A DNA stretch of 64,000 nucleotides from NCBI RefSeq assembly GCF_910580175.1, contig NZ_CAJTXD010000002.1, positions 401,550 through 465,549 of the forward strand, written 5' to 3'. Numbering within the stretch: position 1 is the stretch's first letter; the number at the start of each line of letters is the position of its first letter. Both the position numbers and the translations under genes were made by a program. The notes under the pieces were generated by a model, which saw nothing but the letters and a program-made list of their open reading frames with translations, searched no databases and had not been told where the DNA came from. The stretch comes from an uncultured Alistipes sp. (GTDB lineage Bacteria > Bacteroidota > Bacteroidia > Bacteroidales > Rikenellaceae). Of the stretch, positions 17,900 to 26,394 are shown piece after piece.

Positions 17900-18011
17900 A
17901 ACTTGAAGACAAAATTCAAGCAAGATGAATTATGCAATAAAACCTACAACGATATTGAAGCAAACCAAAAACGATCCAACTCCATGTAAGTTTTGGCAAT
18001 ATCATCTGTTT

Positions 18012-19805
18012 CTACTCTTCAAATAATTTCTTTTTCCAACAATCCATATCCTCTGACGGGACAGCTATCCATAACAACTTTTTAGGTCGTGTACAGGCTA
18101 CATATATAATACGGAGTTCTTCATTGTTATGAATGTTGTTCCGAGCAGAATCATTCAGAATAGTCGTATAATTCGTATGGACAGCCTTTTTAGAAAGAAA
18201 TACTAAAATAGCTTCCAACGTCATTCCTTTTACAGAATGAATCGTTTTTAGATAAGGGCGCGCTTGTCGTAATTGATGATTCGATGTCCTAAAAAGCGAT
18301 TCAATACTAACATTGGCTTTATCCAGTTCCACTGTTAGATTTATTCCCCTTTGTTGAAGTTCAGCAATCCAGTTAGACAATGTGTTATTCGTAGAAGGTA
18401 GTTTTTGAATAATATCAAGCATTTTTTTTCGATAACATCTAAACCCCATATCTGCTATTTCTTTTCGTATAATACTTGTAGGAACATATCGTACTTGCTT
18501 TTTTGTTTTGTAGTAACCTTTTTCAATAAGAGCCAATCCATCCGAGTATTTTCCCAGATCAATCAGATATTTCCCATACACAATATCTCGAACACCGTAG
18601 TGCCCATTTTTCCACGGACTACTTTGTCTTGCAACATCTGAATTATCATTGTTTGCTAATCCGAAATAAGTTGCCCCAAAACTTTGTCCCCTAAATACAA
18701 TTGCATATTCGGATTCATTCAACCCTATCTCTTTGCATTTTTCGATGAAGTTATCAGCAATTTGATTGACTGATTCCGGCGTGCTGAGATGACTTTTCAG
18801 ACATGGCTTTTCAATATAATCTTTATTGCTGGCTATCGAACTCATTGCATTTCCAGAGAAACGATTAGCCAATTGACATATTTTCTCGGAACTACGTCTA
18901 TTTTCCGACAAGTCCAATGAATACCAATCCGGACTACTATATTTCTCCATAAATAAATGTGGATTGGCAGTATTCCATTCAAAAATAGCTTGGTCTGGAT
19001 CTCCGATCAACATAATAGAGTTTGCTCCATATTGAGAAAATTTATCAATTATAGCCATTTGCAACTCTGTTGTGTCTTGAGCTTCATCAATTATCAAGAT
19101 CGGGAATCGACGAACAATATTTTGTGCTATTGAAGGATATTTATCTAATATTCTGAATGTAAAATATATTACATCTGCCTGATTGACCTTGCCTGCATTG
19201 AAATGTTTCCATTTCATTTCTTTCAATTCAGATATAATCTTTTTGGGTGAACCATCTTTCTTATTGGGATTATCCCAATCTGCTTTTCCGAAATGATATG
19301 CCTGATATGGGGCCAATCGCAATAATTGGTCATTAAGCCCAAACGATATAAGATCGAAATAGTAATTGGCATCACGAGACACAATAATATTTCTACCGGA
19401 CTTATCTCTAATATGTCTTGTTTGGGTCGAATCATAATCATCCCATTTATTAAACTCGGTTCCTACGATCTCAGGACGACAATCGCATCCCATAACTAAA
19501 TGAGCATAAGGCAGAAATATGTACGTATTTATAAAACTGTCGATCGTTCCAATAAATGATGGATAGCCTATGTTTGCATAACCGAATGTTTCTTTAAGTT
19601 CTTTTTGTATAACCTCACACGCTGTGTTGGTAAAAGATAGGGCAGCTATTCCTTGATGTCTCGACAGATTATTCTCGCCTAAAAGTTTTGCCATACGTGC
19701 GGCCACAGAGAAAGTCTTTCCACTTCCCGGACAGGCTTTCACGACAATTCTCGGCTCGTTGCAATCTACAACAGCCTGTTGTTGCGCTGATAATTGAATA
19801 TCCAT
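18012..19805 (-). CDS. gajB: Gabija protein GajB (UvrD/Rep-like helicase)
   Basis: 597 residues of superfamily 1 helicase: Walker A ACPGSGKT (24-31), motif Ia SFTNTA, Walker B IIDEAQD (238-244), GDPDQAIFEW, then HSVKGMTLEAILVF and the last motif VACTRPKKLLW near the C-terminus. In Gabija, GajB senses DNA ends and activates the GajA nuclease. It starts four bases after the gajA stop. It is somewhat longer than the Bacillus GajB described in the literature (about 494). Base composition is clearly AT-rich compared with the chromosome. Assignment rests on motifs and on the gajA partner. Confidence 0.88.
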   Translation of the reverse strand: MDIQLSAQQQAVVDCNEPRIVVKACPGSGKTFSVAARMAKLLGENNLSRHQGIAALSFTNTACEVIQKELKETFGYANIGYPSFIGTIDSFINTYIFLPYAHLVMGCDCRPEIVGTEFNKWDDYDSTQTRHIRDKSGRNIIVSRDANYYFDLISFGLNDQLLRLAPYQAYHFGKADWDNPNKKDGSPKKIISELKEMKWKHFNAGKVNQADVIYFTFRILDKYPSIAQNIVRRFPILIIDEAQDTTELQMAIIDKFSQYGANSIMLIGDPDQAIFEWNTANPHLFMEKYSSPDWYSLDLSENRRSSEKICQLANRFSGNAMSSIASNKDYIEKPCLKSHLSTPESVNQIADNFIEKCKEIGLNESEYAIVFRGQSFGATYFGLANNDNSDVARQSSPWKNGHYGVRDIVYGKYLIDLGKYSDGLALIEKGYYKTKKQVRYVPTSIIRKEIADMGFRCYRKKMLDIIQKLPSTNNTLSNWIAELQQRGINLTVELDKANVSIESLFRTSNHQLRQARPYLKTIHSVKGMTLEAILVFLSKKAVHTNYTTILNDSARNNIHNNEELRIIYVACTRPKKLLWIAVPSEDMDCWKKKLFEE

Positions 19806-19809
19806 ACTA

Positions 19810-21591
19810 TTATTTTGTTGGTACTACAAACAAAATAGCCTCCTTGATATAATCAGGCACATCAAATGCTCTTTCGTTTTCTAACCGGTCATAAAGCTGC
19901 AATGCAAATTCAGCCTTATCATTATTCCGTTCCAAATATTGCATTAAAGTCTGTGCATCAAATTCAGATTTCAATACATCTGTTCGAGGATGAAGCTTAC
20001 GATATACCTCTCGCATTATAGTCTTATTGCGCTCAGATTGTTCGAATAAATCATGCTCAAGAGTGTGTGGAGCCAAACATACTTTTAGGTTATGTTTCTC
20101 TAAATCCTTTGCTTTTTGCGCTCTGTCGGATTTGTCTTTATCTTCTTTGGGATCGCTGTCTGTAATAATCGCACATTTCGACAATAGTCGCTTTCTCTCA
20201 TCATCATTGTTGAATAATAACCCAAAATGATTAAATGCGACACCTCCGATATTAACTAATTCGATTCCACATTTACATAAGTCTATTTCTTGATCCAAGA
20301 ATTTCTTTGCAAGAATCGGTATAATAATCGCTTCCGCTACACCTTCTACCAGCAACACGCCATTAGCAAAAAATAACTGGGCTTTTGTTGTATCTAAGAA
20401 CTTTCGTAAATGACGTTTGCTCTCAACCGGATAATCACGTTCCGTTAATTTGCCAAATGAAAATGATTGTACGATATTTTGTTTCCGTTGCAAAACGGAA
20501 ATATTATCGACATTCGATTTTGCCGTAATCGTCGGAGAGTGCGACGTTACAAATACTTGAAGTCCTTTGCTTTGGAGTTCATTCATATATTCGAAGAAGG
20601 TATTCTGATACTGTGGATGCAAGTGCGCTTCGGGTTCTTCCACCAGCAAGGCATTATAGATTTCCAATGCATTATCTTCACATCTATTAATAAGATCACC
20701 CAACACAACAGACGTAAAAATCAGATTATTTTCGCCCAATCCATTTTGATACAATTCAAAATACTTTTGTTCTTGACCATCCTCGACCGTTTTGTAGACC
20801 GGACATTTTAATTCGACACCTCGTACCACATCGGAAAATTTCCGTCCAACGTAACGCATTTCTATATTGGGATGTTTACGAGTTATTCCCGTCCCTTCAA
20901 GATGGGCATTGACCTTACTTTTTCCTGTTGTTAGAATATGTTTCCAGTCCGAAGCATCATCTTCAAAAACATGGTACAAGTTTTTTGCGAGCAAATCTTT
21001 CCTTTCTTCATTTAACTCAATTTCTTCTTCGCCTTTATTGTATTTTGTAAGTTGATTAAATAATTGAGATGTTTTATTGTCGTAAGAATAAGGACGCAGA
21101 CAGCTTACGGCATCTCTCAATGGGCTTAAATAAGTATAGAAAATTTCTTGCAGTGATTCATATGTAACTTGCTGCCCTTCATTATCTCCGCCCCATATTA
21201 TTCGTTTGAAATATTTTTTCTTTCCATTATTTTCTTGAATGAATTTCAGATGCAACTGCATTGTTTGCTTGTCCGGATCGTTTTTATCTTGTGATATGAA
21301 ATCATAGAAACATTCTTTTTCGATTGACGCATCGCCGAATTCAAATATTAAGTCAAATTGTATTGTCGTATTGTTTTCTGTTGGGTCTATGGGATTGACA
21401 TGTAAATCGCTTTCTTGAATATAGATATAATTGTCTGGTTTCCCACATCCGAGACATATGCGCAAAGCATCTATAATTGCAGTCTTACCTGAATTATTTT
21501 CTCCTATCAGAATATTTATTCCATTCTTGAAATACAGGGTAATATCATCGAATACCCGGAATTTACTGATGTGCAAACAGCTTAAATACAT
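19810..21591 (-). CDS. gajA: Gabija protein GajA (OLD-like ATPase-TOPRIM nuclease)
   Basis: 593 residues, close to known GajA (about 578). N-terminal ABC-type ATPase: LHISKFRVFDDITLYFKNG, Walker A GENNSGKT (30-37), signature-like region near QNGLGENNL, Walker B LLVEEPEAHLHP (315-326), H-loop TSHSP. C-terminal TOPRIM nuclease: LVEG (414-417) and ITDSD (476-480), the acidic metal-binding set. GajA nicks DNA when nucleotide levels fall during infection. The gene lies between a DUF4143 ATPase (18 bases upstream) and gajB (4 bases downstream). A lone OLD nuclease is excluded by the adjoining helicase. Confidence 0.9.
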   Translation of the reverse strand: MYLSCLHISKFRVFDDITLYFKNGINILIGENNSGKTAIIDALRICLGCGKPDNYIYIQESDLHVNPIDPTENNTTIQFDLIFEFGDASIEKECFYDFISQDKNDPDKQTMQLHLKFIQENNGKKKYFKRIIWGGDNEGQQVTYESLQEIFYTYLSPLRDAVSCLRPYSYDNKTSQLFNQLTKYNKGEEEIELNEERKDLLAKNLYHVFEDDASDWKHILTTGKSKVNAHLEGTGITRKHPNIEMRYVGRKFSDVVRGVELKCPVYKTVEDGQEQKYFELYQNGLGENNLIFTSVVLGDLINRCEDNALEIYNALLVEEPEAHLHPQYQNTFFEYMNELQSKGLQVFVTSHSPTITAKSNVDNISVLQRKQNIVQSFSFGKLTERDYPVESKRHLRKFLDTTKAQLFFANGVLLVEGVAEAIIIPILAKKFLDQEIDLCKCGIELVNIGGVAFNHFGLLFNNDDERKRLLSKCAIITDSDPKEDKDKSDRAQKAKDLEKHNLKVCLAPHTLEHDLFEQSERNKTIMREVYRKLHPRTDVLKSEFDAQTLMQYLERNNDKAEFALQLYDRLENERAFDVPDYIKEAILFVVPTK

Positions 21592-21609
21592 GCTTCTATA
21601 TTTTGAATG

Positions 21610-22740
21610 TTATACGAACTCCAAATAGTTATCCCTATTCACGACATGGAACTCAGCATGGGGATATGCTTCTTGAAACACCTTCGGGACATTGGGCATC
21701 TTGTTGCCCCATTTGAATTCTAACGCAGTCAGACTATCTGCACTCTCCTCAATCAGGTCGATTTCCTGCTTGTCGTAGGTTCTCCAAAAGTAGAACTCCT
21801 TATGCAGCCCTTCGTTGAAATTCGCCTTGCGCCGTTCTCCGATGATGTAGTTTTCCCACAGCGCACCGACATCCTGCCGAATGGCCAGCGGAGAAAATGC
21901 TCCGATAATCGCATTGCGGATTCCATTGTCGTAGAAATACCACTTCCCGGCTTTCGTAACCTCCTTGCGGAGATTCCGCGAGTAAGCTCCCAAACGATAG
22001 ACGACAAAGACTTTCTCCAACAAATCGAGGTATTTTTCAACGGTCGTTTTACTCATGCCAAGCTGTTTACCCAACTCTTCGTAAGAGACCTCGCTTCCTA
22101 ACTGAAAGGCGATAAGCCGCAATAGGTCGCGCATCTTGCTCGAATTCTTCAAGCCGTCGATCGCCAAAATATCTTTCAGCAAATATGCCCCGACAATATC
22201 GCGCAGATAATCGGTCTTACGCTCATAGTTGTCCATCATCACCACCTCCGGATAGGAGCCGTAAATCAAGCGCGCTTCGAGGTTCTGACGGGTTTCAAGC
22301 GCCGTTTCCGTTTGCGCGATTTCCCGTTGGGAGAAGGGCGTCAGCAAGAATTGCGTACTGCGACCGACCAGCGGCTCGCCCGTCTTGTTCAGCAGATCGA
22401 ATGAGGACGACCCGCTGGCCAATACGCTTATACCCGGTATTTCATCGACGATCAGTTTCAGGATACTGCCGATTTGAGGGATATTCTGAGCTTCGTCAAT
22501 AGCCAATAGGTCGATGCCCTCCAACAAATGCCTATAATTGGCGACCGAGCGATTTTCCAACAAAGCCAACGTATCGTAATCCTCGCCGTTAAGCATCATC
22601 GTCCGCCCCGGGTAGCTATCCACGATTTTGCGCATCATCACCGTTTTGCCCACACGCCGGGCGCCGAAAATCAATACCGCCTTATTGGGTGCGATTCGTG
22701 CCGTAATCTTCTCTTGGAGTATTCTGTTTATCGTTTCCAT
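21610..22740 (-). CDS. DUF4143 AAA ATPase
   Basis: 376 residues. AAA_14 domain with Walker A GARRVGKT (26-33) and Walker B LLAIDEAQNIPQIG, followed by SGSSSFDL. The C-terminal DUF4143 region contains a winged-helix segment (ELGKQLGMSKTTVEKYLDLLEKVFVVYRLGAYSRNLRKE) and a PD-(D/E)XK-like stretch (KQEIDLIEESADSLTALEFKW). Function is unknown; members are scattered across Bacteroidetes genomes. It heads the gajA-gajB run with 18-base spacing, so it is probably cotranscribed. It may be a passenger or an accessory of the defence operon. Confidence 0.85.
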   Translation of the reverse strand: METINRILQEKITARIAPNKAVLIFGARRVGKTVMMRKIVDSYPGRTMMLNGEDYDTLALLENRSVANYRHLLEGIDLLAIDEAQNIPQIGSILKLIVDEIPGISVLASGSSSFDLLNKTGEPLVGRSTQFLLTPFSQREIAQTETALETRQNLEARLIYGSYPEVVMMDNYERKTDYLRDIVGAYLLKDILAIDGLKNSSKMRDLLRLIAFQLGSEVSYEELGKQLGMSKTTVEKYLDLLEKVFVVYRLGAYSRNLRKEVTKAGKWYFYDNGIRNAIIGAFSPLAIRQDVGALWENYIIGERRKANFNEGLHKEFYFWRTYDKQEIDLIEESADSLTALEFKWGNKMPNVPKVFQEAYPHAEFHVVNRDNYLEFV

Positions 22741-22760
22741 ATCTCAATCAATCCTTTTTG

Positions 22761-22768
22761 CAAATATA
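22761..22768 (-). promoter_or_regulatory. promoter of the ATPase-gajA-gajB operon
   Basis: Minus-strand TATATTTG, 20 bases before the ATG at 22740. It is the only good -7 element upstream of the three genes. Confidence 0.5.
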
Positions 22769-23680
22769 CTCATTATTTTTTGTCAATGACGATTTTTCTA
22801 CAAAAATCATACTTTGTAGTGGCGATTTTAATACAAATATAAGATTTTACAGGATTAGGTATGGATAGATTCCGTTTCGTTCGCGCAGGTATTTCGGAGG
22901 ATTTGCAGGATGCAAGATCGGACTGACGGGCGGTTTGGCGGAAAATCTTCCTTGCGTCCTTCGACCGAAGCGTGTTTCCTGCAAAAATCTTGTCGTGAGC
23001 TAATCCCGAATCTTTTAAGCTACTGAAACAGAATCCATCCATACCGGCTCCGCTAAGGCATAAACGAATCGAAGTTCTCGTTTGCCATTTTTCCCGATCG
23101 GTTGAAAGTTCATGAAACAGAAAAACAGAATCGTCCCCTTCCGCTTGGCATAAATGGAGCAGAATTATTGTTATGTTGGGATGCTGGTATATACGCATGC
23201 TGTTACATGAACAAACATACGGTTATTCAGTCGGCTAACCATGCAGTCAAACGTATGACTGTATGATCGTTTGATCGGTCATACACGCATGCAATCATTT
23301 GTATGTTTACTCAAGTATTCAGTCAAGCAGTCGGTTGATCAGTATTTTAACTCTCTAAACAGCCATACGATGATTTGTCCGACTGGACGAATCATTGTAT
23401 GACCGAACACTTCATGCCTGTTTCGACCCTTTGTCGCTTGTGGCTTCGAAGTGGCTCTATACGGCACAATCGACTATTATGCAATGAATTGAATCGGTCG
23501 GTATCTTTGTGCCGTTGTAACGATTCCGACGTAGATGGAAGCCGCCTTGCCCGTTTTTACGGCGGCCGGTTCAATAGTCCGTCCGATGAGCGGACGGAAC
23601 GTTTTCGATAAGCCAAATGAGCAGAGCCGTGCTCGCACGGTTCTGCCATGGCGAGAAAACGACGGCGAAAGCCAACGTAT
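22769..23680. other. noncoding region with short degenerate repeats
   Basis: About 900 bases without a convincing gene. Between roughly 23,200 and 23,410 short words recur in both orientations (GTATGA/CATAC, ATTCAGTCGG and ATTCAGTCAAGCAG, GCATGCA), including GTATGAC...GTCATAC at about 23,253-23,285. This texture suggests a protein-binding array such as a partition, replication or transfer control region, but no exact iteron period is visible. Confidence 0.4.
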
Positions 23681-23696
23681 TTGCAAAGGGCAAATA

Positions 23697-23775
23697 GCAA
23701 GCTGTGTTTTCCGTTACCCGAAACTATTTCCGTAACGGAAAACAGCTTGCCCGCAAGGGGGGGCACCTCCGAAGT
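23697..23775 (+). other. candidate origin of transfer (oriT)
   Basis: An inverted repeat (TTTTCCGTTAC and GTAACGGAAAA, about 23707-23717 and 23732-23742, with near-matching AGCTGT/ACAGCT extensions) is followed by CTTGCCCGCAAG and a run of seven G (23757-23763). It lies about 100 bases upstream of the mobilization gene. An inverted repeat next to a nick-like sequence upstream of mob genes is the usual oriT layout. Inferred; no nic site is proven. Confidence 0.4.
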
Positions 23776-23864
23776 CGGCGCTTTTCGACAGGCGGCTCCG
23801 CCACGAACGAATCGCAATTTTCAGCAACCGGCGAGGCGACAGCCTCACCTCAAAAATTTCGATT

Positions 23865-24287
23865 ATGGAGAAAAACAGACCGACCCGCAAGGGTCGAAGG
23901 GGACGCCCCGCGAAAACAGATACCGCTTCGCATTGTGTCATGGTGCGATTCAACGATGCGGAACACGCCCGATTTCTGACGATGTACGAGCAATCAGGGC
24001 TGTTGTCGAAGGCGGCTTTTATCAAGGCACGGGTCTTCGGCGATGTGTTCCGGGTGATAAAAACCGATCGCGGAACGCTGGAATACGTGGCCAAACTGAC
24101 GCAACTGCACGCTCAATTCCGAGCCGTGGGAACGAATTACAACCAAGTCGTGAAGCTGTTGCACACCCATTTCTCGGAGCGGAAAGCACTCGCCATGCTC
24201 TACAAATTGGAGAATACGACCCGAGAACTGGCGGCTGTCGGGCAGCGAATCGTCGCTCTTTCCGAAGAGTTTCAAAAGCGATGGTAG
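23865..24287 (+). CDS. mobilization (relaxosome) protein, MobA/MobC-like
   Basis: 140 residues: a basic N-terminus (KNRPTRKGRRGRPAKTDT), then a ribbon-helix-helix-like strand and helices (HCVMVRFNDAEHARFLTMYEQSG...KAAFIKARVFG) and a helical C-terminus (RAVGTNYNQVVKLLHTHFSERKALAMLYKLE). The NxNQ-type stretch is typical of Bacteroidetes relaxosome accessory proteins that bind oriT. Normally the relaxase gene follows directly; here only about 290 AT-rich noncoding bases and then an hsdS cassette follow, so the relaxase is missing. Confidence 0.75.
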   Translation: MEKNRPTRKGRRGRPAKTDTASHCVMVRFNDAEHARFLTMYEQSGLLSKAAFIKARVFGDVFRVIKTDRGTLEYVAKLTQLHAQFRAVGTNYNQVVKLLHTHFSERKALAMLYKLENTTRELAAVGQRIVALSEEFQKRW

Positions 24288-24576
24288 TCCGAACTTCTAT
24301 CCAAGGAATCAATGATAGATGCTATAAAGCAAACTGAATTTCTATTATAGAACCTCAACTATATACTTTGATGTATCAAGAACAGTATAAAAAAGTGACC
24401 TAAATATTTAACGGATTGTTTAAGAAACCAAGAAAAAATAGTTGTTAACCGTGCGATTCCCAATAATTCATAGTTGTTGTATTATCAAATCACTCGTTCT
24501 AAATATAAAAGTAATATTAGGCACTTGAAATATGTTTCTAATGAGTTGAAATACAGAACAGAGATAAAGCCTTCGT
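24288..24576. other. AT-rich spacer, no gene seen
   Basis: 289 bases between the orphan mobilization gene and the first shufflon cassette. No ORF or strong promoter was recognised. The composition shifts sharply to AT-rich here, which probably marks the junction where the relaxase was lost and the restriction module joined. Confidence 0.5.
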
Positions 24577-24580
24577 ATGC

Positions 24581-24594
24581 TAAATCAGAATTTA
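24581..24594 (+). repeat. shufflon site A (forward)
   Basis: TAAATCAGAATTTA, coding LNQNL at the start of the silent C-terminal cassette. Identity with the active hsdS copy extends to 25 bases (24581-24605 against 28740-28764 reversed). Confidence 0.85.
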
Positions 24595-25291
24595 GAGGCG
24601 ATGGCGAAGCTGCTCTATGATTACTGGTTCGTGCAGTTTGATTTTCCTAATGAGGAGGGGAAACTGTATAAAAGTAGTGGTGGTAAAATGGTTTGGAATG
24701 AAAAGCTGAAACGCAATATTCCTGTTGGCTGGCATTGTGGAAACCTCTTTGAAATTGCTGTTTTTACAAATGGTTTGGCTTGTCAGAAATTCAGACCAAA
24801 GGATGATGAAGTGCCATTGCCTGTTATCAAGATACGAGAAATGCACGATGGTATTTCTGTTGACACTGAAGAGGTAACGTCAAATATACCAGAGTCAGTA
24901 AAGGTGTATAATGGTGATGTGCTATTTTCATGGTCAGCATCACTGGAAGTTATGCTCTGGGCTTATGGACTTGGAGGACTTAATCAGCACATCTTTAAGG
25001 TTACATCTGCAAATGATTTCCCGAAGTCATTCTACTATTTTCAACTTTTGGATTATGTCGATGTATTCAAGAAAATGGCAGAAGCAAGGAAAACAACGAT
25101 GGGACATATTACGCAAGACCATTTACAACAAAGCACAATCGCCATACCTGATAATAAAGATATTGCGGATAGATTTGAGAAACTGATATCACCTATCTTT
25201 GAGCAGATAGAGAAGTTGCAAGAGGAAATATCAAATTTGACTAAGCAGCGCGACGAACTTCTCCCGCTCTTGATGACCGGTCAAGTGTCGG

Positions 25292-25305
25292 TAAATTCTG
25301 ATTTA
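25292..25305 (+). repeat. shufflon site B (reverse)
   Basis: TAAATTCTGATTTA, the reverse complement of site A, coding VNSDL at the end of the silent cassette. Together with 25328-25339 it forms a 12-bp hairpin (TCTGATTTAGTG and its complement) just before the recombinase ATG. Confidence 0.85.
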
Positions 25306-25344
25306 GTGTTCTTGTATTATATTAGAGCACTAAATCAGAGAAGT

Positions 25345-26337
25345 ATGAAAGAAAATGTTATTCGGGCAATTGTTGCGGCCATGCAGCGTGATTTGGATTG
25401 CCGGCAGATAGCACAACTCAAAGCTGTGCTAATTAAAGAACTGCAGGATGTGGAAATAACGGAAAGTTCCGGTGATTCCGCCAAACGAAAAGAGGAGACA
25501 GAAGACCTTTTGTCGGCTTTTATTTCTGCAAAAAAGATAGAGGGGTGCTCTATTAAAACGCTGATATATTATCGCAATACCATTGAACGGTTGCTTGATA
25601 TTGTAGATGTTGCCATACACCATATTACGACAAGTGATATTAGGCAATATCTCTCTATGTATCAAGAACAACACAAATCGAGCAAAGTGACTATTGATAA
25701 TATGCGTCGTATTTTTTCCAGCTTCTTTGCTTGGCTCGAAGATGAAGACTATATAGCCAAAAGCCCTGTACGGAGAATTCATAAGGTGAAGACAGATTCC
25801 CTTGTGAAAGAGGTGCTGAGCGATGAACAGTTAGAACTACTACGCGACAACTGCACCAATAAGCGCGACTTAGCTATAATTGAAATTCTTGCATCAACCG
25901 GCATTCGTGTCGGAGAGCTTGTGAAGCTAAACCGAACGGATATCGATTTTCACGAAAGACAATGTATTGTCTTCGGTAAAGGGAATAAAGAGCGTGTAGT
26001 CTATTTTAATGCTCGCACCAAACTGCATCTTCAACAGTATCTAAATGAACGAACGGATATAAATCCAGCTTTATTCGTTTCTTTGTCTGCTCCGCATAAT
26101 CGACTGACAATAGGTGGTGTAGAGGTGCGTATTCGGAAAATGGGTAGACGATTGGATATACCCAAAGTACATCCGCACAAATTTCGTCGTACGTTGGCAA
26201 CTATGGCTATTGACAAAGGAATGCCTATTGAGCAGGTGCAGCGTCTGCTCGGACATGTTCGCATTGATACGACTCTTCATTATGCAATTGTCAATCAAAA
26301 TAACGTGAAGATTGCGCATAAGAAATTTTTAAGTTAA
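25345..26337 (+). CDS. XerD-like tyrosine recombinase of the hsdS shufflon
   Basis: 330 residues from the ATG at 25345. SAM-like core-binding domain (about 70-160, IKTLIYYRNTIERLLDIVD...), then a catalytic domain with all residues: STGIRVGELVKL (Arg I), HPHKFRRTLATMAIDKG (HxxR), LLGHVRIDTTLHYAIV (His, nucleophile Tyr). Unlike integrases 1 and 2 it keeps the first Arg and has no arm-binding domain. Similar recombinases invert hsdS genes in Bacteroides. A frame from the upstream cassette runs into it without a stop; the ATG at 25345 starts the family's usual N-terminus. Confidence 0.9.
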   Translation: MKENVIRAIVAAMQRDLDCRQIAQLKAVLIKELQDVEITESSGDSAKRKEETEDLLSAFISAKKIEGCSIKTLIYYRNTIERLLDIVDVAIHHITTSDIRQYLSMYQEQHKSSKVTIDNMRRIFSSFFAWLEDEDYIAKSPVRRIHKVKTDSLVKEVLSDEQLELLRDNCTNKRDLAIIEILASTGIRVGELVKLNRTDIDFHERQCIVFGKGNKERVVYFNARTKLHLQQYLNERTDINPALFVSLSAPHNRLTIGGVEVRIRKMGRRLDIPKVHPHKFRRTLATMAIDKGMPIEQVQRLLGHVRIDTTLHYAIVNQNNVKIAHKKFLS

Positions 26338-26367
26338 ACGCTTAACGCATTATTGCCCGAATTTGAA

Positions 26368-26375
26368 TACCTTTG
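26368..26375 (+). promoter_or_regulatory. promoter -7 element of the YhcG-type gene
   Basis: TACCTTTG, 19 bases upstream of the ATG at 26395. After inversion of the 28091-28751 segment this promoter could also drive a complete plus-strand hsdS. Confidence 0.55.
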
Positions 26376-26394
26376 TATTCAAAGAAGGACAGTA

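Larger units (their letters stand above)
24577..25311 (+). pseudogene. silent HsdS C-terminal cassette (central repeat plus TRD2)
   Basis: Encodes the central conserved helix (LNQNLEAMAKLLYDYWFVQFDFPNEEG), an alternative second target-recognition domain (about WHCGNLFEIAVFTNG...TIAIPDNKD), and the C-terminal helix ending KQRDELLPLLMTGQVSVNSDL. The central helix is nearly the same as in the active hsdS, but the TRD differs, so it would give a different DNA target. It lacks an N-terminal half and a promoter. The 14-bp site stands at each end. The frame has no stop and runs on into the recombinase gene. Confidence 0.85.

Noticed and set aside
22773..23198. 141-codon minus-strand frame upstream of the ATPase
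   Set aside because: No recognisable family, unusual composition, and it overlaps the operon promoter; probably chance.
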